NCBI GenBank assembly: GCA_002737725.1
Contig: NSIP01000004.1
Span: 1 to 64,000 of the forward strand
Length of the DNA stretch: 64,000 nt
DNA from: Rhodospirillaceae bacterium
GTDB lineage: Bacteria > Pseudomonadota > Alphaproteobacteria > Rhodospirillales > Rhodospirillaceae
Direction: 5' to 3'
In this document: piece by piece, positions 26,709-36,953 of the stretch
How positions within the stretch are numbered: position 1 is the stretch's first letter
Layout of the letters: every line of letters starts with the position of its first letter
Notes under the pieces: generated by a model
What the model saw: only the letters and a program-made list of their open reading frames with translations
Told to the model about the DNA's origin: nothing
Database searches by the model: none
Made by a program: the position numbers and the translations under genes

Positions 26709-27944
26709 ATGCGCATCTTGAAACTCATCTGGAAGGCCTTTTTGGTACTGCTGGCACTTATTTTCGTCGGCATAGGCACTCTTTATTGGAATGATCCAGC
26801 TTTTGGCCGCCGTCTCATTCTAGCTGCCATTGTCGACGTCGTGAGGGATGTAGAGTTTTACCAGCCCCTGGAGGTTGTCAAAGGTAGCCCAGCAGCACAC
26901 CTGCCCCGCGCGCCAGATACTTCAAAGTCAATCAACTCCAAGGCTTGGGCAGATGCACTACGTTATGCCCAAAAAATGGAATCGCTCGCTCTCATTGTTT
27001 GGCATCGCGGCGCCATACAATACGAATATTACCTGCCTGGGTTTAAACCCGAGGACCGCACTGATCCAGCATCGATGCATAAATCTGTTGTCGCATTGGT
27101 AGTGGGGCAAGCGATTGCTGATGGCTTCATCAAATCTGTCGATGATCCTGTCGCAGATTATGTCGCAGGGTGGGCAGATGATGATCGAAAGAAAATTACT
27201 ATTCGCCACCTTCTGCAAATGGCTAGCGGGCTTGCGCGCCCAGCCTTTAGCATTAATCTAAATTCTGGTGCTCTCAAACTTAATCTTGGTTCTGAGGTTC
27301 GTGAATTGACACTCTCAACCCAAGCTGGCTACGCGCCAGGAACTGCGTTCTCATATTATAACATCAACCCACAAATACTTGGCATTGTGATCGAGCGCGC
27401 AACAGGCAAACGGTATGCTCAATACTTATCAGAAAGCCTTTGGAGCAAGCTTGGCACGCGAGATGCCTACGTCAGTCTAGACCACGAGGGCGGACTAGCG
27501 CGAACGTTTTGCTGCCTTCAGGCTTCCGCAGAGGATTGGGTACACCTTGGGTTACTTCATTTGAACAGAGGCAAAGTAGGCGACGCTCAAGTCGTCTCAC
27601 AAAATTGGATGGACCAAGTTACAATGCCGTCTCCTCTCAATCCGAATTACGGATTTTTGACCTGGCTTGGTACGATTTATGAGGAAAAGCGAAGCTACGG
27701 CAAAGATGCCCGCCTGCAAAAGGTACCCCATAGCGAACCCTTTGCTGCATCCGGAATCATCTATTTCGATGGCCGTGGCGGGCAGCGAGTTTATGTCATA
27801 CCGTCAGAAGAGATGATCATTGTTCGCACCGGCGCAGGCGGCATCGACATCAGTAAAAATGAGTTTCTCTGGGACGACGCCATTATTCCGAATGCTTTGA
27901 TCCGCGGCGTCATCCCAAAGACCGAAAATCCAGCTACAAACTAA
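26709..27944 (+). CDS. Serine hydrolase, class C beta-lactamase fold
   Basis: This 411-aa protein has an N-terminal membrane anchor or uncleaved signal (ILKLIWKAFLVLLALIFVGI). It carries the two diagnostic motifs of the beta-lactamase/esterase family VIII fold: SxxK (Ser122-Met-His-Lys125) and YxN (Tyr216-Tyr-Asn218). The third motif, usually KTG or HxG, is not clear; GRGGQRVYV is at the expected place. It likely acts in the periplasm on esters or peptides. It is convergent with the SDR gene, with a 9-bp gap. Confidence 0.85.
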   Translation: MRILKLIWKAFLVLLALIFVGIGTLYWNDPAFGRRLILAAIVDVVRDVEFYQPLEVVKGSPAAHLPRAPDTSKSINSKAWADALRYAQKMESLALIVWHRGAIQYEYYLPGFKPEDRTDPASMHKSVVALVVGQAIADGFIKSVDDPVADYVAGWADDDRKKITIRHLLQMASGLARPAFSINLNSGALKLNLGSEVRELTLSTQAGYAPGTAFSYYNINPQILGIVIERATGKRYAQYLSESLWSKLGTRDAYVSLDHEGGLARTFCCLQASAEDWVHLGLLHLNRGKVGDAQVVSQNWMDQVTMPSPLNPNYGFLTWLGTIYEEKRSYGKDARLQKVPHSEPFAASGIIYFDGRGGQRVYVIPSEEMIIVRTGAGGIDISKNEFLWDDAIIPNALIRGVIPKTENPATN

Positions 27945-27953
27945 AGCCGGCGC

Positions 27954-28694
27954 TTAATCCTTCGGGATCGCAGCAATTTCCATGCGCCAGCCATCGATTG
28001 CACCGGCCTGGTCCTTCACGACCGAGATGGTCTTTCCCAGGTAATCTTTGTTTCCCATCGCTGCAATCATGACTAAACCAGCATCAGCACGACACACCCG
28101 CCCTTGAGCCGTGCCATCGAGGTGCCCGATCTTCAAACCTGTTTTACCTGCATCGCAATCTTCAAGTCCTCCAGGGCGAACAATGGTCCATGCCATGCCA
28201 GATCTCCGTATGTAGTCCTCACCCTTGCCCTTCCACATCAAGACCATATTAAACATTTTATTGAGTCGAGCATTGGGATCTTCGCTCCCGGAACCTAACG
28301 CGGTCATGTGAACGAACTGTTTGACGCCTGCCGATTTTGCAGCATCAGTCAAAGCTGAGACACCCTTAAAATCGATTACCTCAGGTACGTCTTTACCCAT
28401 GGGGACCGCACCGATCAACGACAGTACATAGTCCGCCCCCTTCACCGCGCCCTTCAGCGAATCTGGTTTCGTGACATCAGCGACAACCATTTGCACGCCG
28501 GGGCCCATATCGCCTGCTTTGGCAACATCGCGAACCATTGCTCGAACTTTGTAGCCTTGATCCAGTAGCGATTTTACAATCGCTCGACCACTCAGGCTGG
28601 TTGCGCCTGCGACAAGGACTATTTCTTTTGCCATCACAGTCCACGACATCGTCATTGCTGCGGCGAGCAATAAAGTTGATTTCAAAATTCTCAT
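27954..28694 (-). CDS. SDR/NmrA-like NAD(P)-binding protein with Sec signal
   Basis: This 246-aa atypical short-chain dehydrogenase starts MRILKSTLLLAAAMTMSWTV, a signal peptide with likely cleavage after VMA. The first Rossmann strand follows at once, KEIVLVAGATSLSGRAIVKS, with a GxxGxxG-like loop, then NAD(P)-fold segments VVADVTKPDSLKGAVKGADY. A 33-residue longer frame has no support; AGAGGA precedes this ATG. It resembles NAD(P)H-binding SDR5-type proteins that lack a catalytic Tyr-x3-Lys. It is paired with the YcnI gene (134 bp upstream). Confidence 0.82.
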   Translation of the reverse strand: MRILKSTLLLAAAMTMSWTVMAKEIVLVAGATSLSGRAIVKSLLDQGYKVRAMVRDVAKAGDMGPGVQMVVADVTKPDSLKGAVKGADYVLSLIGAVPMGKDVPEVIDFKGVSALTDAAKSAGVKQFVHMTALGSGSEDPNARLNKMFNMVLMWKGKGEDYIRRSGMAWTIVRPGGLEDCDAGKTGLKIGHLDGTAQGRVCRADAGLVMIAAMGNKDYLGKTISVVKDQAGAIDGWRMEIAAIPKD

Positions 28695-28828
28695 TGTGGT
28701 CCTCTCTGAGTACGCCACGAGATACGCGAGTCTCTTAAGCTTGCAGAATGGATCAACGTCCAAACAAAGGGCTTGTTCTGCCTCAACGCGCAAAAACGAA
28801 AAGTTTGGTAGTTGAATTAATTCGTATC

Positions 28829-29428
28829 TTATTTGGGCTGAGCCGCCATTTCTTTACGGGCTTTGGCCAGTGTTTGCATATCAACGCCAAGCTGAGGACG
28901 ATCTGGTTTGACGACCACAGCAAAAGGTGCCGGTTTTTCTTTCAACCACACACGCCAATACTCCGCGTCATTATCGTAGGTATCGACCCACCTCTCTTCG
29001 ATATTTTGACATTTTAGGATTGTCTTAAAATAAACCACCTTGCCGATGTCGAGTGGCATCCCAACCATGAAGCGGAACAAACCGAGTTCTTCAGTTTGTA
29101 GCGAATTACCTTTCCAAACTATCTCATCAACGACCTCGGTGATGGGCCTCCCTTCGCGCATTACAGGCTTTTCTGATTTTCTTTTGATTGACTCAACCTG
29201 CCAGCCAGCGGCTTTTTCAGGAACAATCAACGTAATTTCTGGCGGCACCTTCATGCGAAGTTCAGTTGTCGCCGCCGCCCCACAGCCATGTGGCACCACG
29301 AGCGTCAGCAGCTCATTGTAGCCTGCGCGTCCTTGCATATTTTCAATAATGATGTGGGCTTTTGCTGGCATTGTGGCAAGCGCCGCAACGGCGCAACCGA
29401 CAGAAATAAGCACTCTTGAAATTAACAT
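28829..29428 (-). CDS. YcnI/DUF1775 family secreted protein
   Basis: This 199-aa protein has a signal peptide ending ATMPAKA, so that the mature chain begins with His (HIIIENMQGRAGYNEL). An N-terminal His is the known copper ligand of YcnI. The family hallmark VPHGCGAAATTELRMKVP and the AAGWQV segment are present. The C-terminal part (ERWVDTYDNDAEYWRVWLKE) is shared with the broken copy at 32.4 kb. It is probably periplasmic and may bind copper or another metal. It lies between the SDR and the TonB receptor on the same strand. Confidence 0.85.
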   Translation of the reverse strand: MLISRVLISVGCAVAALATMPAKAHIIIENMQGRAGYNELLTLVVPHGCGAAATTELRMKVPPEITLIVPEKAAGWQVESIKRKSEKPVMREGRPITEVVDEIVWKGNSLQTEELGLFRFMVGMPLDIGKVVYFKTILKCQNIEERWVDTYDNDAEYWRVWLKEKPAPFAVVVKPDRPQLGVDMQTLAKARKEMAAQPK

Positions 29429-29658
29429 GAAGTCCCCCTGTGATTGACCAAAAGATATCTTCTAATGTAACGCCTAAATTATCAAGTTTCATTTTTAATT
29501 CTAACCCGCTCAATGTTCTCATCAGAACGCCTGACCAGTGCCTTACTCGATCAACTGCCCCACCACGTTCACATCCTCGAGATGAGCGGCGGTAGCTACA
29601 GGCTCAAGCCGATTGAGAATCTCGAAATGCGCACGATGAATATGCAGTATCGCTCAAA

Positions 29659-32211
29659 TTAGAATTTATAAGTCCCCGTCACGCCGAATTGACGGCGTGG
29701 AGCGTAGTTGGCCGTAAGCGTTTGCGTCTGGATGTTGAGATTTGTCCCGAAAGTGCCGCCATAAGTGGCGGTATCATCATCAAGTAGGTTATTAATCCAG
29801 AAGGTAAAATCCATATTCGCGGTCTCAAATCCGGTACGCACGTTAAAGATCGAACGTCCCTTGATGAAGATGAGATTCAACTGATCCGAATATAGTTTTG
29901 ACTTGAACGACCAATCAGCCTGGGCAAAGTACTTCCAGTCGCCTGAAACTGGCACCGTATAGCGCGCTAAAGCGTTGGCGGTATGACGTGAAGAATTTGT
30001 TAGGCGATTGCCACCAATATTTGTCGAGCACTTAAATCCAACTTCAGTAATCGCAGCGCAGGTACTGGCAAGCGACGCATTAACCGCATTGTTTTTGAAC
30101 TTCGCATCGTTGTATCCGTAACCAGCGGCCAGCAGCAGAGCGTCGGTCGGGGCCGCTTCGAGTTCAAGTTCTATTCCTTTCGATTTTACGCCACTGACGT
30201 TGCCGGTAAACGTCCCAAGTGTGCCAGGGAGGTTGGTGCGGATCTGCATATCGGTCCAATCAATATAAAAGGCCGATGCGTTCAGCGTAATCTTACCGTT
30301 TGCCAGAGACGATTTAGACCCAACTTCGTATGTCCAGTTTTGCTCAGGATCATAAATTTTGGGCTGGAGTGCGGCAACCGCTTGATTTATTCCGCCCGAT
30401 TTTGAACCACGCGCGGCGGTCGCATACAGCAGAACTTCCGGATTGACCCGGTAATCCAAAGTAAATCTTGGGTCAAAGAGGTTCCACGTTCCAGCCACCA
30501 AGCCATCGCCTGGCCCCGTTTTCTCATTGCAGACAGGTGTTCCGATGTTGCCAACCAGCGTGGTCGTAAAACAATTAATAACACCTGTGTTCGTGCGCTT
30601 CTCATGCGTATAGCGCGCTTCAACGGTACCTCGCAGTGCATCGGTAAACGAGTATCCAACTTGGCTAAAGAAGGCGATGCTCTTGTCACCCTCAAGGTCG
30701 CGAGTGAGCGTATTACGCAGAGACCCATCGGTCGAAAGTAAAAACACGTTGGGGACGTTAGTCGCGAAGAACGATGGGCCAAAAAACACCGGCGGTGGTT
30801 TCGGTGAGAATGCAAAAGGAATCGTGACCAGGGTCGCGCCGGCGGGAATCTTGCGCGAGCCTGCCAATGTTCCGCTGCCGTCAGCTACGGCACCGGATAC
30901 GTTGGTGTTTTTGAAGCGGAAATAATAGGCACCTACCAACCACCTCAAAGGTCCGTTATCGGCTGACTGAACTCTAAACTCTTGGGTCCAGTTCTTCGAA
31001 TCTGTATCGTTTGAATTGAAGAAGGTCGGTAAGGTCAAGCCGGCTGGAAAACCAGTGACAACTGATGCTGGCCAGCCTTGCAATACAGTCGGGTTCAGAC
31101 CCGGAGCCGTCGCAGGGCCGGTCGCATATAAGAAACCAGCATCACCGCCCGGCTTACGATCAAGGTCGGTTTGACCAAACGTGAGAGATGTATTGTAAGC
31201 GGTTTGCGATGTGAATGTCAGAACATCGGGGACGGTGTAGTTCATCTCCAAACTATAGCGTCCGATATTCCGGTCCAAGGTATAGGCACGCGGATCGAGA
31301 CCCAAATCATTACGCCCAACTCCGAGAACTTCTCCGCAATAGTATTGTGGACCTAGCGGGCGAGTGGCTGTACCGCCGCCACGGCCGCAATTAGGCAGAA
31401 CTAAGCCAATTGGCAAACTATCGACCATATCGTCGCTGTGATAGGCACGCACTAAAGCTTCAAGGTTCTCGGCTGGCGTGAACCGCAGCGAACCTGTGAT
31501 TGTTTTGTATTCGTGGCCGCCCAAGCCGCCTTTAATCCGCGTTCCGCCCGGCCCGCCCAGACGCGGCCCAACGGCGGTGTTATTCGAATAAGTACCATTG
31601 GTATTATCGTAAGCGACTGCAGCACGGAAACCAACTTTGTCCTCAACCAAGGGGCCAGAGAGTGACCCCACAATTTTTTCTGTGTTATGGTCGGCAATCG
31701 TTGTCGAGAGTTTGCCCTCGAAGGTGTCCGACGGCTTTTTTGTGATGTAATTGATTGCGCCAGAGAACGTGTTGCGACCATAGAGGGCGCTTTGTGGTCC
31801 CTTGACGACCTCAACACGGGCAATATCGAACATCTCGACACTAACTGCAGTTCGGCCAGACACATAGAATCCATCGATGAAAAGACCGGTCGCGTTGTCG
31901 AAGGCACGTGTATCAACTGACGAAAGGCCGCGCATGACTGGAACGTTCAGCGTTCCTGAAGAATCCTGCGTAAAAGTTAAATTGGGAGTCGCGGCTGCCA
32001 GAGAGGCCAGGCTTGTGATATTGCGCTGCTCAAGCGTCTTTTCCGTAAATGCAGTAATTGCCAGTGGCACATCGCGCAAAGTTTCGGAGCGTTTTCGCGC
32101 TGTAACAATTATTTCCTCAATCTGGGCATAGGCAGAACCCACATTGATCAGTGCTGTAGTGGCAGCCAAGATGGCCAAAAAGATGCCCGAACGCTTTGTA
32201 GGTAATTTCAT
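29659..32211 (-). CDS. TonB-dependent outer-membrane receptor
   Basis: This 850-aa protein has a signal peptide (IFLAILAATTALINVGSAYA), then the TonB box region IEEIIVTARKRSE. The plug domain has GLFIDGFYVSGRT and VEVVKGPQSALYGRNTFSGA. A 22-strand-type barrel ends in ...FGVTGTYKF with terminal Phe. It imports scarce ligands such as siderophores, vitamins or glycans using TonB energy. The ligand is unknown. Transcribed towards the YcnI and SDR genes, it could form one transport/processing set. An AT-rich leader precedes the start. Confidence 0.93.
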   Translation of the reverse strand: MKLPTKRSGIFLAILAATTALINVGSAYAQIEEIIVTARKRSETLRDVPLAITAFTEKTLEQRNITSLASLAAATPNLTFTQDSSGTLNVPVMRGLSSVDTRAFDNATGLFIDGFYVSGRTAVSVEMFDIARVEVVKGPQSALYGRNTFSGAINYITKKPSDTFEGKLSTTIADHNTEKIVGSLSGPLVEDKVGFRAAVAYDNTNGTYSNNTAVGPRLGGPGGTRIKGGLGGHEYKTITGSLRFTPAENLEALVRAYHSDDMVDSLPIGLVLPNCGRGGGTATRPLGPQYYCGEVLGVGRNDLGLDPRAYTLDRNIGRYSLEMNYTVPDVLTFTSQTAYNTSLTFGQTDLDRKPGGDAGFLYATGPATAPGLNPTVLQGWPASVVTGFPAGLTLPTFFNSNDTDSKNWTQEFRVQSADNGPLRWLVGAYYFRFKNTNVSGAVADGSGTLAGSRKIPAGATLVTIPFAFSPKPPPVFFGPSFFATNVPNVFLLSTDGSLRNTLTRDLEGDKSIAFFSQVGYSFTDALRGTVEARYTHEKRTNTGVINCFTTTLVGNIGTPVCNEKTGPGDGLVAGTWNLFDPRFTLDYRVNPEVLLYATAARGSKSGGINQAVAALQPKIYDPEQNWTYEVGSKSSLANGKITLNASAFYIDWTDMQIRTNLPGTLGTFTGNVSGVKSKGIELELEAAPTDALLLAAGYGYNDAKFKNNAVNASLASTCAAITEVGFKCSTNIGGNRLTNSSRHTANALARYTVPVSGDWKYFAQADWSFKSKLYSDQLNLIFIKGRSIFNVRTGFETANMDFTFWINNLLDDDTATYGGTFGTNLNIQTQTLTANYAPRRQFGVTGTYKF

Positions 32212-32428
32212 GGTATCCCCCCCAAAAATTAACGTTACAATATTATTACAAGTATAAGAACAAGTAACCCTAAAATATAAGCTGATAAATCCATCCCTAT
32301 ATATATCATTTCTGCAAGCTCGAAATACGAGCTATCACAGCCGTGACTTTGACCCCGGTGGATGCCGAGATGATTCGAATGGCGTCTTATTCTTTCCCAA
32401 CATCCCAGTTCACTCGCCCGAAGGCTTC

Positions 32429-32757
32429 ATGACGTCCACTCGAGTCGCAGCCCTTTTCACACTCGCCCTTCTGTCATCGACAGCTGTATCGGCCCACATC
32501 GTCATGTCAACATGGATGCCCCCGCCGGATACGAAACAACGCTGCGTCTTTTCTTCAAGACCGTAAACAAGTGCGAGCAAGGCGAAAAGCGCTGGGTTGA
32601 CACAGTTGCTGACTCAGATGAAGTCTATCGCATGTGGCTGTTGGAGAAGCCCTCGCCTTTCGTTGTGATGCAAAAGCTAGCGCGCCACCAACTGGGTATC
32701 GAATTTGAAGTTTTTCATAAAGTGCGCCAAGAAATGAAAGCAAAGGATGGCAAATGA
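32429..32757 (+). pseudogene. Broken YcnI/DUF1775 copy with internal deletion
   Basis: The 5' part encodes a signal peptide and mature His start (MTSTRVAALFTLALLSST...AHIVMSTWM). The reading frame then shifts, and the conserved VPHGC core is gone. The C-terminal part continues as DAPAGYETTLRLFFKTVNKC and EKRWVDTVADSDEVYRMWLL, colinear with the intact copy at 28.8 kb. Its stop overlaps the ATG of the following SDR gene. A start at 32512 inside the second part could give an 81-aa product without a signal, which is unlikely to work. Confidence 0.8.
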
Positions 32758-33452
32758 GGATGGAACGGCGGCTATTCATCAGTGGGTTCGCAAGCACGCT
32801 CGCAGCCTGCGCTTCAGGAGCAAAGTCTCAATCCGATGGCGTGTTGATTTTCGGCGCGTCACGAGCCACCGGATTAGAAACGGCCAAAGTACTGACCGCG
32901 CGCGGCGAGAAAGTGACTGCGTTTGTGCGCGCCAGCTCTGATAGATCAGGGCTTGAGCCACTTAAAGTTTCTTATGCCGTCGGGGACGCCCTAAACGCGC
33001 AAGACGTCCGTGCGGCCTTCGCAGGCAAGAAATTCAATGCTGTTATTTCTACGCTAGGTGGAAAACAGGGCGAGCCGATGCCCGACTTTGAAGGCACCAA
33101 GAACCTTGTCGATGCCGCTAAAGCCGCTGGCGTGAAACGGGTGGTGATTGTCACGGTGCTCGGACCCGGCGACAGTATGGCTGTTGTGCCAGAGCAGCAG
33201 CGCAAGGCGCTGGGTCGAGTCATCGCGGTCAAGGAAGACGCTGAGAACTATCTGATCCAAAGCGGGCTTCAGTACACAATTTTGCGTCCCGGCCAACTGA
33301 CAAACCTGTCTGCCAATGGAAAGCTGCTAATGAGTGAGAAGGCGCTCTCAGCGAAGCCGATCACGCGCGCAGACTTAGGTCAGAAGGTTGTCGACTGCCT
33401 GAACGACCCCAAGACGATTGGGAAAATCCTCTATCCGAGCAGTACCGAGTAA
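32754..33452 (+). CDS. SDR-like protein with Tat-type lipoprotein signal
   Basis: This 232-aa atypical SDR starts MRMERRLFISGFASTLAACA, which combines a twin-arginine motif (ERRLFIS) with a lipobox (LAAC), so it is probably an exported, lipid-anchored protein. The Rossmann strand DGVLIFGASRATGLETAKVL has a nucleotide loop. The segment GVKRVVIVTVLGPGDSM replaces the usual catalytic motif. The ATG overlaps the stop of the YcnI remnant. It mirrors the SDR/YcnI pair on the other side of the TonB receptor. The role of a cofactor fold outside the cytoplasm is unclear. Confidence 0.8.
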   Translation: MRMERRLFISGFASTLAACASGAKSQSDGVLIFGASRATGLETAKVLTARGEKVTAFVRASSDRSGLEPLKVSYAVGDALNAQDVRAAFAGKKFNAVISTLGGKQGEPMPDFEGTKNLVDAAKAAGVKRVVIVTVLGPGDSMAVVPEQQRKALGRVIAVKEDAENYLIQSGLQYTILRPGQLTNLSANGKLLMSEKALSAKPITRADLGQKVVDCLNDPKTIGKILYPSSTE

Positions 33453-33456
33453 CCGG

Positions 33457-33771
33457 TCAGGCGTGGGCAAACTCCTGGTCCACAATTGCCAGAACGCGGT
33501 CCATGTAGGCCATGTAGGCCTGGCGCCAGCGCTCGCGTTCTTCCAAGGCTTTAGCGTCAGGCGCGAAGTTCTCAAACTCGGCGGTCAGCACGACGTCCTT
33601 TTTATCGGCAATGCGCTTCACGTTGTCGACGCGCTTGTGCAGCACGGTTAGCTCGGTGATCAGCGCCGAGACAGTGGCGAGGAGCCGTTCGGCTGCCGGT
33701 TCATCGAGGTAAAACTTCGGGCGCTTACCTTTGGCAATGCGATTGATCTTCAGTCCTTGCGGGGCATTCAT
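33457..33771 (-). CDS. Hypothetical helical protein (104 aa)
   Basis: ATG 33771 has GGGAG 7 nt upstream, which supports translation. The product is charged and mostly helical (DEPAAERLLATVSALITELT, LEERERWRQAYMAYMDRVL), with no signal peptide or membrane helix. No family was recognised. It follows the methyltransferase remnant by two bases and converges on the SDR gene. It may have been the small partner of the lost methyltransferase. Confidence 0.55.
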   Translation of the reverse strand: MNAPQGLKINRIAKGKRPKFYLDEPAAERLLATVSALITELTVLHKRVDNVKRIADKKDVVLTAEFENFAPDAKALEERERWRQAYMAYMDRVLAIVDQEFAHA

Positions 33772-33773
33772 GC

Positions 33774-34034
33774 TCACACTCCCTTTTTCGCCGCCAAGAT
33801 GGTGAACATCAGTTGGCCCGGCACCAGGGGTTCTTCTGCATCGGGGAACGAGGTTTTCTCGGATTTCATCTGTGTGAAGTTAACTTTGTTTCCAAAAGCC
33901 GCCGCGCGTGCCGCCCCATAACGTAAACACGGCGCACCCACATCAATGGCTGTCAACTCTGCAGTGGGAAATGCATTAGAAAACGCCACGGTCGCGTGGC
34001 CGACCGAGCAGACCATATTTTGTCGTCGCTTCAT
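33774..34034 (-). pseudogene. Remnant of a class I SAM-dependent methyltransferase
   Basis: This 86-codon frame holds the SAM-binding motif I and helix (VCSVGHATVAFSNAFPTAEL, then TAIDVGAPCLRYGAARA) of a Rossmann-type methyltransferase. It then jumps after KVNFTQMKSEKTSFPD to PLVPGQLMFTILAAKKGV, the end of such a protein. The N-terminal region and most of the core are missing. A normal enzyme is about three times longer, so this is most likely an internally deleted, non-functional copy. Confidence 0.65.
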
Positions 34035-34112
34035 GGTTGCCCTTTTGGACTGTTCCGTCTATGAGTGTACCTGTTTTGTTCTCGATACTCTAGTCCCCTG
34101 AAATCTACAGAA

Positions 34113-36953
34113 ATGCTCACGGACATTAAGATTCGCGGCGCGCGCGAACACAACCTCAAAAACATCAACGTCGACCTGCCCCGCAATAAGCTTGTGGTCA
34201 TCACAGGTTTATCCGGCTCGGGCAAAAGCTCGCTGGCGTTCGATACGGTCTATGCCGAGGGCCAACGGCGCTATGTGGAATCACTCTCTGCCTACGCCCG
34301 ACAGTTTTTAGAACTGATGCAAAAGCCCGATGTGGACAGCATCGAGGGGCTCTCGCCTGCCATTTCCATCGAGCAAAAAACCACCAGTCGTAACCCGCGC
34401 TCCACTGTTGGCACCGTCACCGAGATCAACGATTACATGCGCCTGCTGTGGGCGCGTGTGGGTGTGCCCTACTCGCCCGCCACGGGTTTACCCATCGAGG
34501 CGCAGACCGTCAGCCAAATGGTCGATCGCATTATGGCCATGGGCGAAGGCACGCGGTTGTACTTGCTGGCGCCCATCGTGCGCGGCCGCAAAGGCGAATA
34601 CAAAAAAGAACTGCAAGACTTGCAGAAAAAAGGCTTTCAGCGCGTGAAGGTCGACGGCACGTTGCACGAAATCGACGCCGTGCCGACGCTGAACAAAAAA
34701 ATCAAACATGACATCGAAGTGGTAGTAGACCGCATTGTTGTCCGCGATGGCTTGCAGTCGCGCTTGGCGGACTCGCTTGAAACCGCGTTGGGTTTGGCTG
34801 ATGGTATTGCGTTTGCTGAAAACGCCGATGGCAAAGGCGATGTCGCACGCACAGTATTCTCGGCCAAGTTCGCCTGCCCCGTCTCGGGTTTCACGATTGA
34901 TGAAATTGAGCCGCGCCTGTTTAGCTTCAACAACCCCTTCGGCGCCTGCCCGACGTGCGATGGCTTGGGCGTGACGCTGCATTTTGATGCCGACCAAGTG
35001 GTGCCTGATGGGAACGCCAGCATCGACGATGGTGCGGTGGCCCCCTGGAGCAGTTCGTACCCGCCCTCGCCCTACTATTTGCAGGCGCTACGCGGCGTAT
35101 GTGCGCACTTCAAGGCCGACCCCAAAACGCCGTGGAAGAAACTACCCATTAAAGTGCGCGATGCCATTTTGAATGGCACGGGCGAAGACGCGGTGACAAT
35201 TAAGTTCGATGACGGCACCCGAAAATATGAGACCAAAAAGTCTTTTGAGGGCGTACTGAACAATTTGCAACGCCGCTGGCGCGAGACCGACAGCGCCTGG
35301 GTGCGCGAGGAACTCGAGAAATACCAAACCTCGCACCCGTGCGAGGTTTGCAAGGGTTATCGCCTGAAGCCCGAATGCTTGGCGGTGAAGATCAACAAAA
35401 AGCACATCGGAGAAGTGTCGGAACTGAGCATCTCTGATTCCGCCGCCTGGTTCGCGAGCCTCAGCAAGGTTCTCACGCCGAAGCAAATGGAGATCGGGCG
35501 GCGCATTTTGCGCGAAATCGACGACCGCCTCCACTTCCTCAATAACGTCGGGCTGGAATATCTTACCCTCGCGCGCAACTCTGGCACCCTGTCGGGCGGT
35601 GAAAGCCAGAGAATCAGATTGGCCTCACAAATTGGTTCGGGCCTGACGGGTGTGTTGTATGTGCTCGATGAACCCAGCATCGGCCTTCATCAGCGCGACA
35701 ACAGCCGGCTGCTGGAAACGCTACGCCGGCTTCGTGACATCGGCAATTCAGTGTTGGTCGTGGAACACGACGAAGATGCCATTCGCTCGGCTGACTACCT
35801 CATCGACATGGGCCCCGGTGCTGGCATTCATGGCGGCACCATTGTGGCCGAGGGCACGCCCGCCCAGGTGATGAAAAGCAAAGACAGCGTTACGGCAGCG
35901 TACTTGACGGGACGCAAATTTATTCCCGTTCCCAAAGTGCGCCGCAAAGGAAACGGCAAGTCCATCGTTGTCAAGGGTGCCCGCGCCAACAACCTGAAGA
36001 ATGTGGATGTCAGCTTTCCCATGGGCACGTTGACGTGCGTGACTGGCGTGTCGGGCGGCGGCAAATCATCGCTGGTGCTCGAGACCCTATATAAAAGCCT
36101 CGCCAAAACTTTGTACGGATCGCGCGACCTGCCCGGCCCCCACGATAAAATTGAGGGCGTCAATTACCTCGACAAAGTCATCGACATCGACCAGTCGCCC
36201 ATAGGCCGCACGCCACGCAGCAACCCGGTCACCTACACCGGCTGTTTCACGCCCATTCGCGAATGGTTTGCCGAATTGCCCGAAGCCAAAACGCGCGGCT
36301 ACAAGCCGGGGCGGTTCAGCTTCAACGTCAAGGGCGGGCGCTGCGAAGCCTGCCAGGGCGACGGCGTACTAAAAATTGAAATGCACTTTTTGCCCGACGT
36401 GTACGTGACCTGCGATGTGTGCAAAGGCAAACGCTATAACCGCGAAACACTGGAAGTGTACTTCAAAGGCAAATCCATCGCCGATGTGCTCGACATGACG
36501 GTGGAAGAAGGCGTGGAGTTTTTCAAGGCCATGCCCAGCATTCGTGAAAAACTAGATCTGCTCAATCAAGTGGGCTTGGGCTACGTGCACTTGGGCCAAC
36601 AGGCAACCACGTTATCAGGCGGTGAAGCGCAACGCGTGAAACTGGCCAAGGAACTCAGCAAGCGCGCCACGGGCCGCACGGTTTATATTTTGGACGAGCC
36701 CACAACGGGCCTGCATTTTGAAGACGTGCGCAAATTATTGGAAGTGCTGCAAACACTGGTAGACCAAGGCAACACCATCATCGTCATCGAGCATAACTTG
36801 GAAGTGATCAAAACTGCCGACTGGATCATCGACATCGGCCCCGAAGGCGGCGCCAAAGGCGGAAAGATTGTTGCCGTCGGCACACCGGAACAAGTGGCCA
36901 AGGCTAAGGGAAGTTACACTGGCGAGTATTTGAAGGAGCGCTTGGATCATTGA
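34113..36953 (+). CDS. uvrA: Excinuclease ABC subunit A
   Basis: This 946-aa damage-recognition ATPase belongs to nucleotide excision repair. The first ABC module has Walker [10 protein letters not shown] (residues 32-40) and the second has GVSGGGKSS. Zinc-binding Cys pairs occur in [15 protein letters not shown] and the C-terminal CEACQGDG...CDVCKGKR. Signature motifs read [13 protein letters not shown] and [12 protein letters not shown]. The ATG at 34113 ([14 protein letters not shown]) is the family start; the open frame extends 16 codons upstream without support. No canonical LexA box was found before it. UvrA works with Mfd, encoded at 0.3 kb. Confidence 0.97.
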   Translation: MLTDIKIRGAREHNLKNINVDLPRNKLVVITGLSGSGKSSLAFDTVYAEGQRRYVESLSAYARQFLELMQKPDVDSIEGLSPAISIEQKTTSRNPRSTVGTVTEINDYMRLLWARVGVPYSPATGLPIEAQTVSQMVDRIMAMGEGTRLYLLAPIVRGRKGEYKKELQDLQKKGFQRVKVDGTLHEIDAVPTLNKKIKHDIEVVVDRIVVRDGLQSRLADSLETALGLADGIAFAENADGKGDVARTVFSAKFACPVSGFTIDEIEPRLFSFNNPFGACPTCDGLGVTLHFDADQVVPDGNASIDDGAVAPWSSSYPPSPYYLQALRGVCAHFKADPKTPWKKLPIKVRDAILNGTGEDAVTIKFDDGTRKYETKKSFEGVLNNLQRRWRETDSAWVREELEKYQTSHPCEVCKGYRLKPECLAVKINKKHIGEVSELSISDSAAWFASLSKVLTPKQMEIGRRILREIDDRLHFLNNVGLEYLTLARNSGTLSGGESQRIRLASQIGSGLTGVLYVLDEPSIGLHQRDNSRLLETLRRLRDIGNSVLVVEHDEDAIRSADYLIDMGPGAGIHGGTIVAEGTPAQVMKSKDSVTAAYLTGRKFIPVPKVRRKGNGKSIVVKGARANNLKNVDVSFPMGTLTCVTGVSGGGKSSLVLETLYKSLAKTLYGSRDLPGPHDKIEGVNYLDKVIDIDQSPIGRTPRSNPVTYTGCFTPIREWFAELPEAKTRGYKPGRFSFNVKGGRCEACQGDGVLKIEMHFLPDVYVTCDVCKGKRYNRETLEVYFKGKSIADVLDMTVEEGVEFFKAMPSIREKLDLLNQVGLGYVHLGQQATTLSGGEAQRVKLAKELSKRATGRTVYILDEPTTGLHFEDVRKLLEVLQTLVDQGNTIIVIEHNLEVIKTADWIIDIGPEGGAKGGKIVAVGTPEQVAKAKGSYTGEYLKERLDH

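Noticed and set aside
32512-32757. Independent 81-aa gene
   Set aside because: It is colinear with the C-terminal half of the YcnI copy that begins at 32429, so it is part of a pseudogene.
34035-34112. Possible LexA box before uvrA (two GTTC occurrences)
   Set aside because: Neither GTTC has a second GTTC at N7; the partners read GAGT and TCTA.
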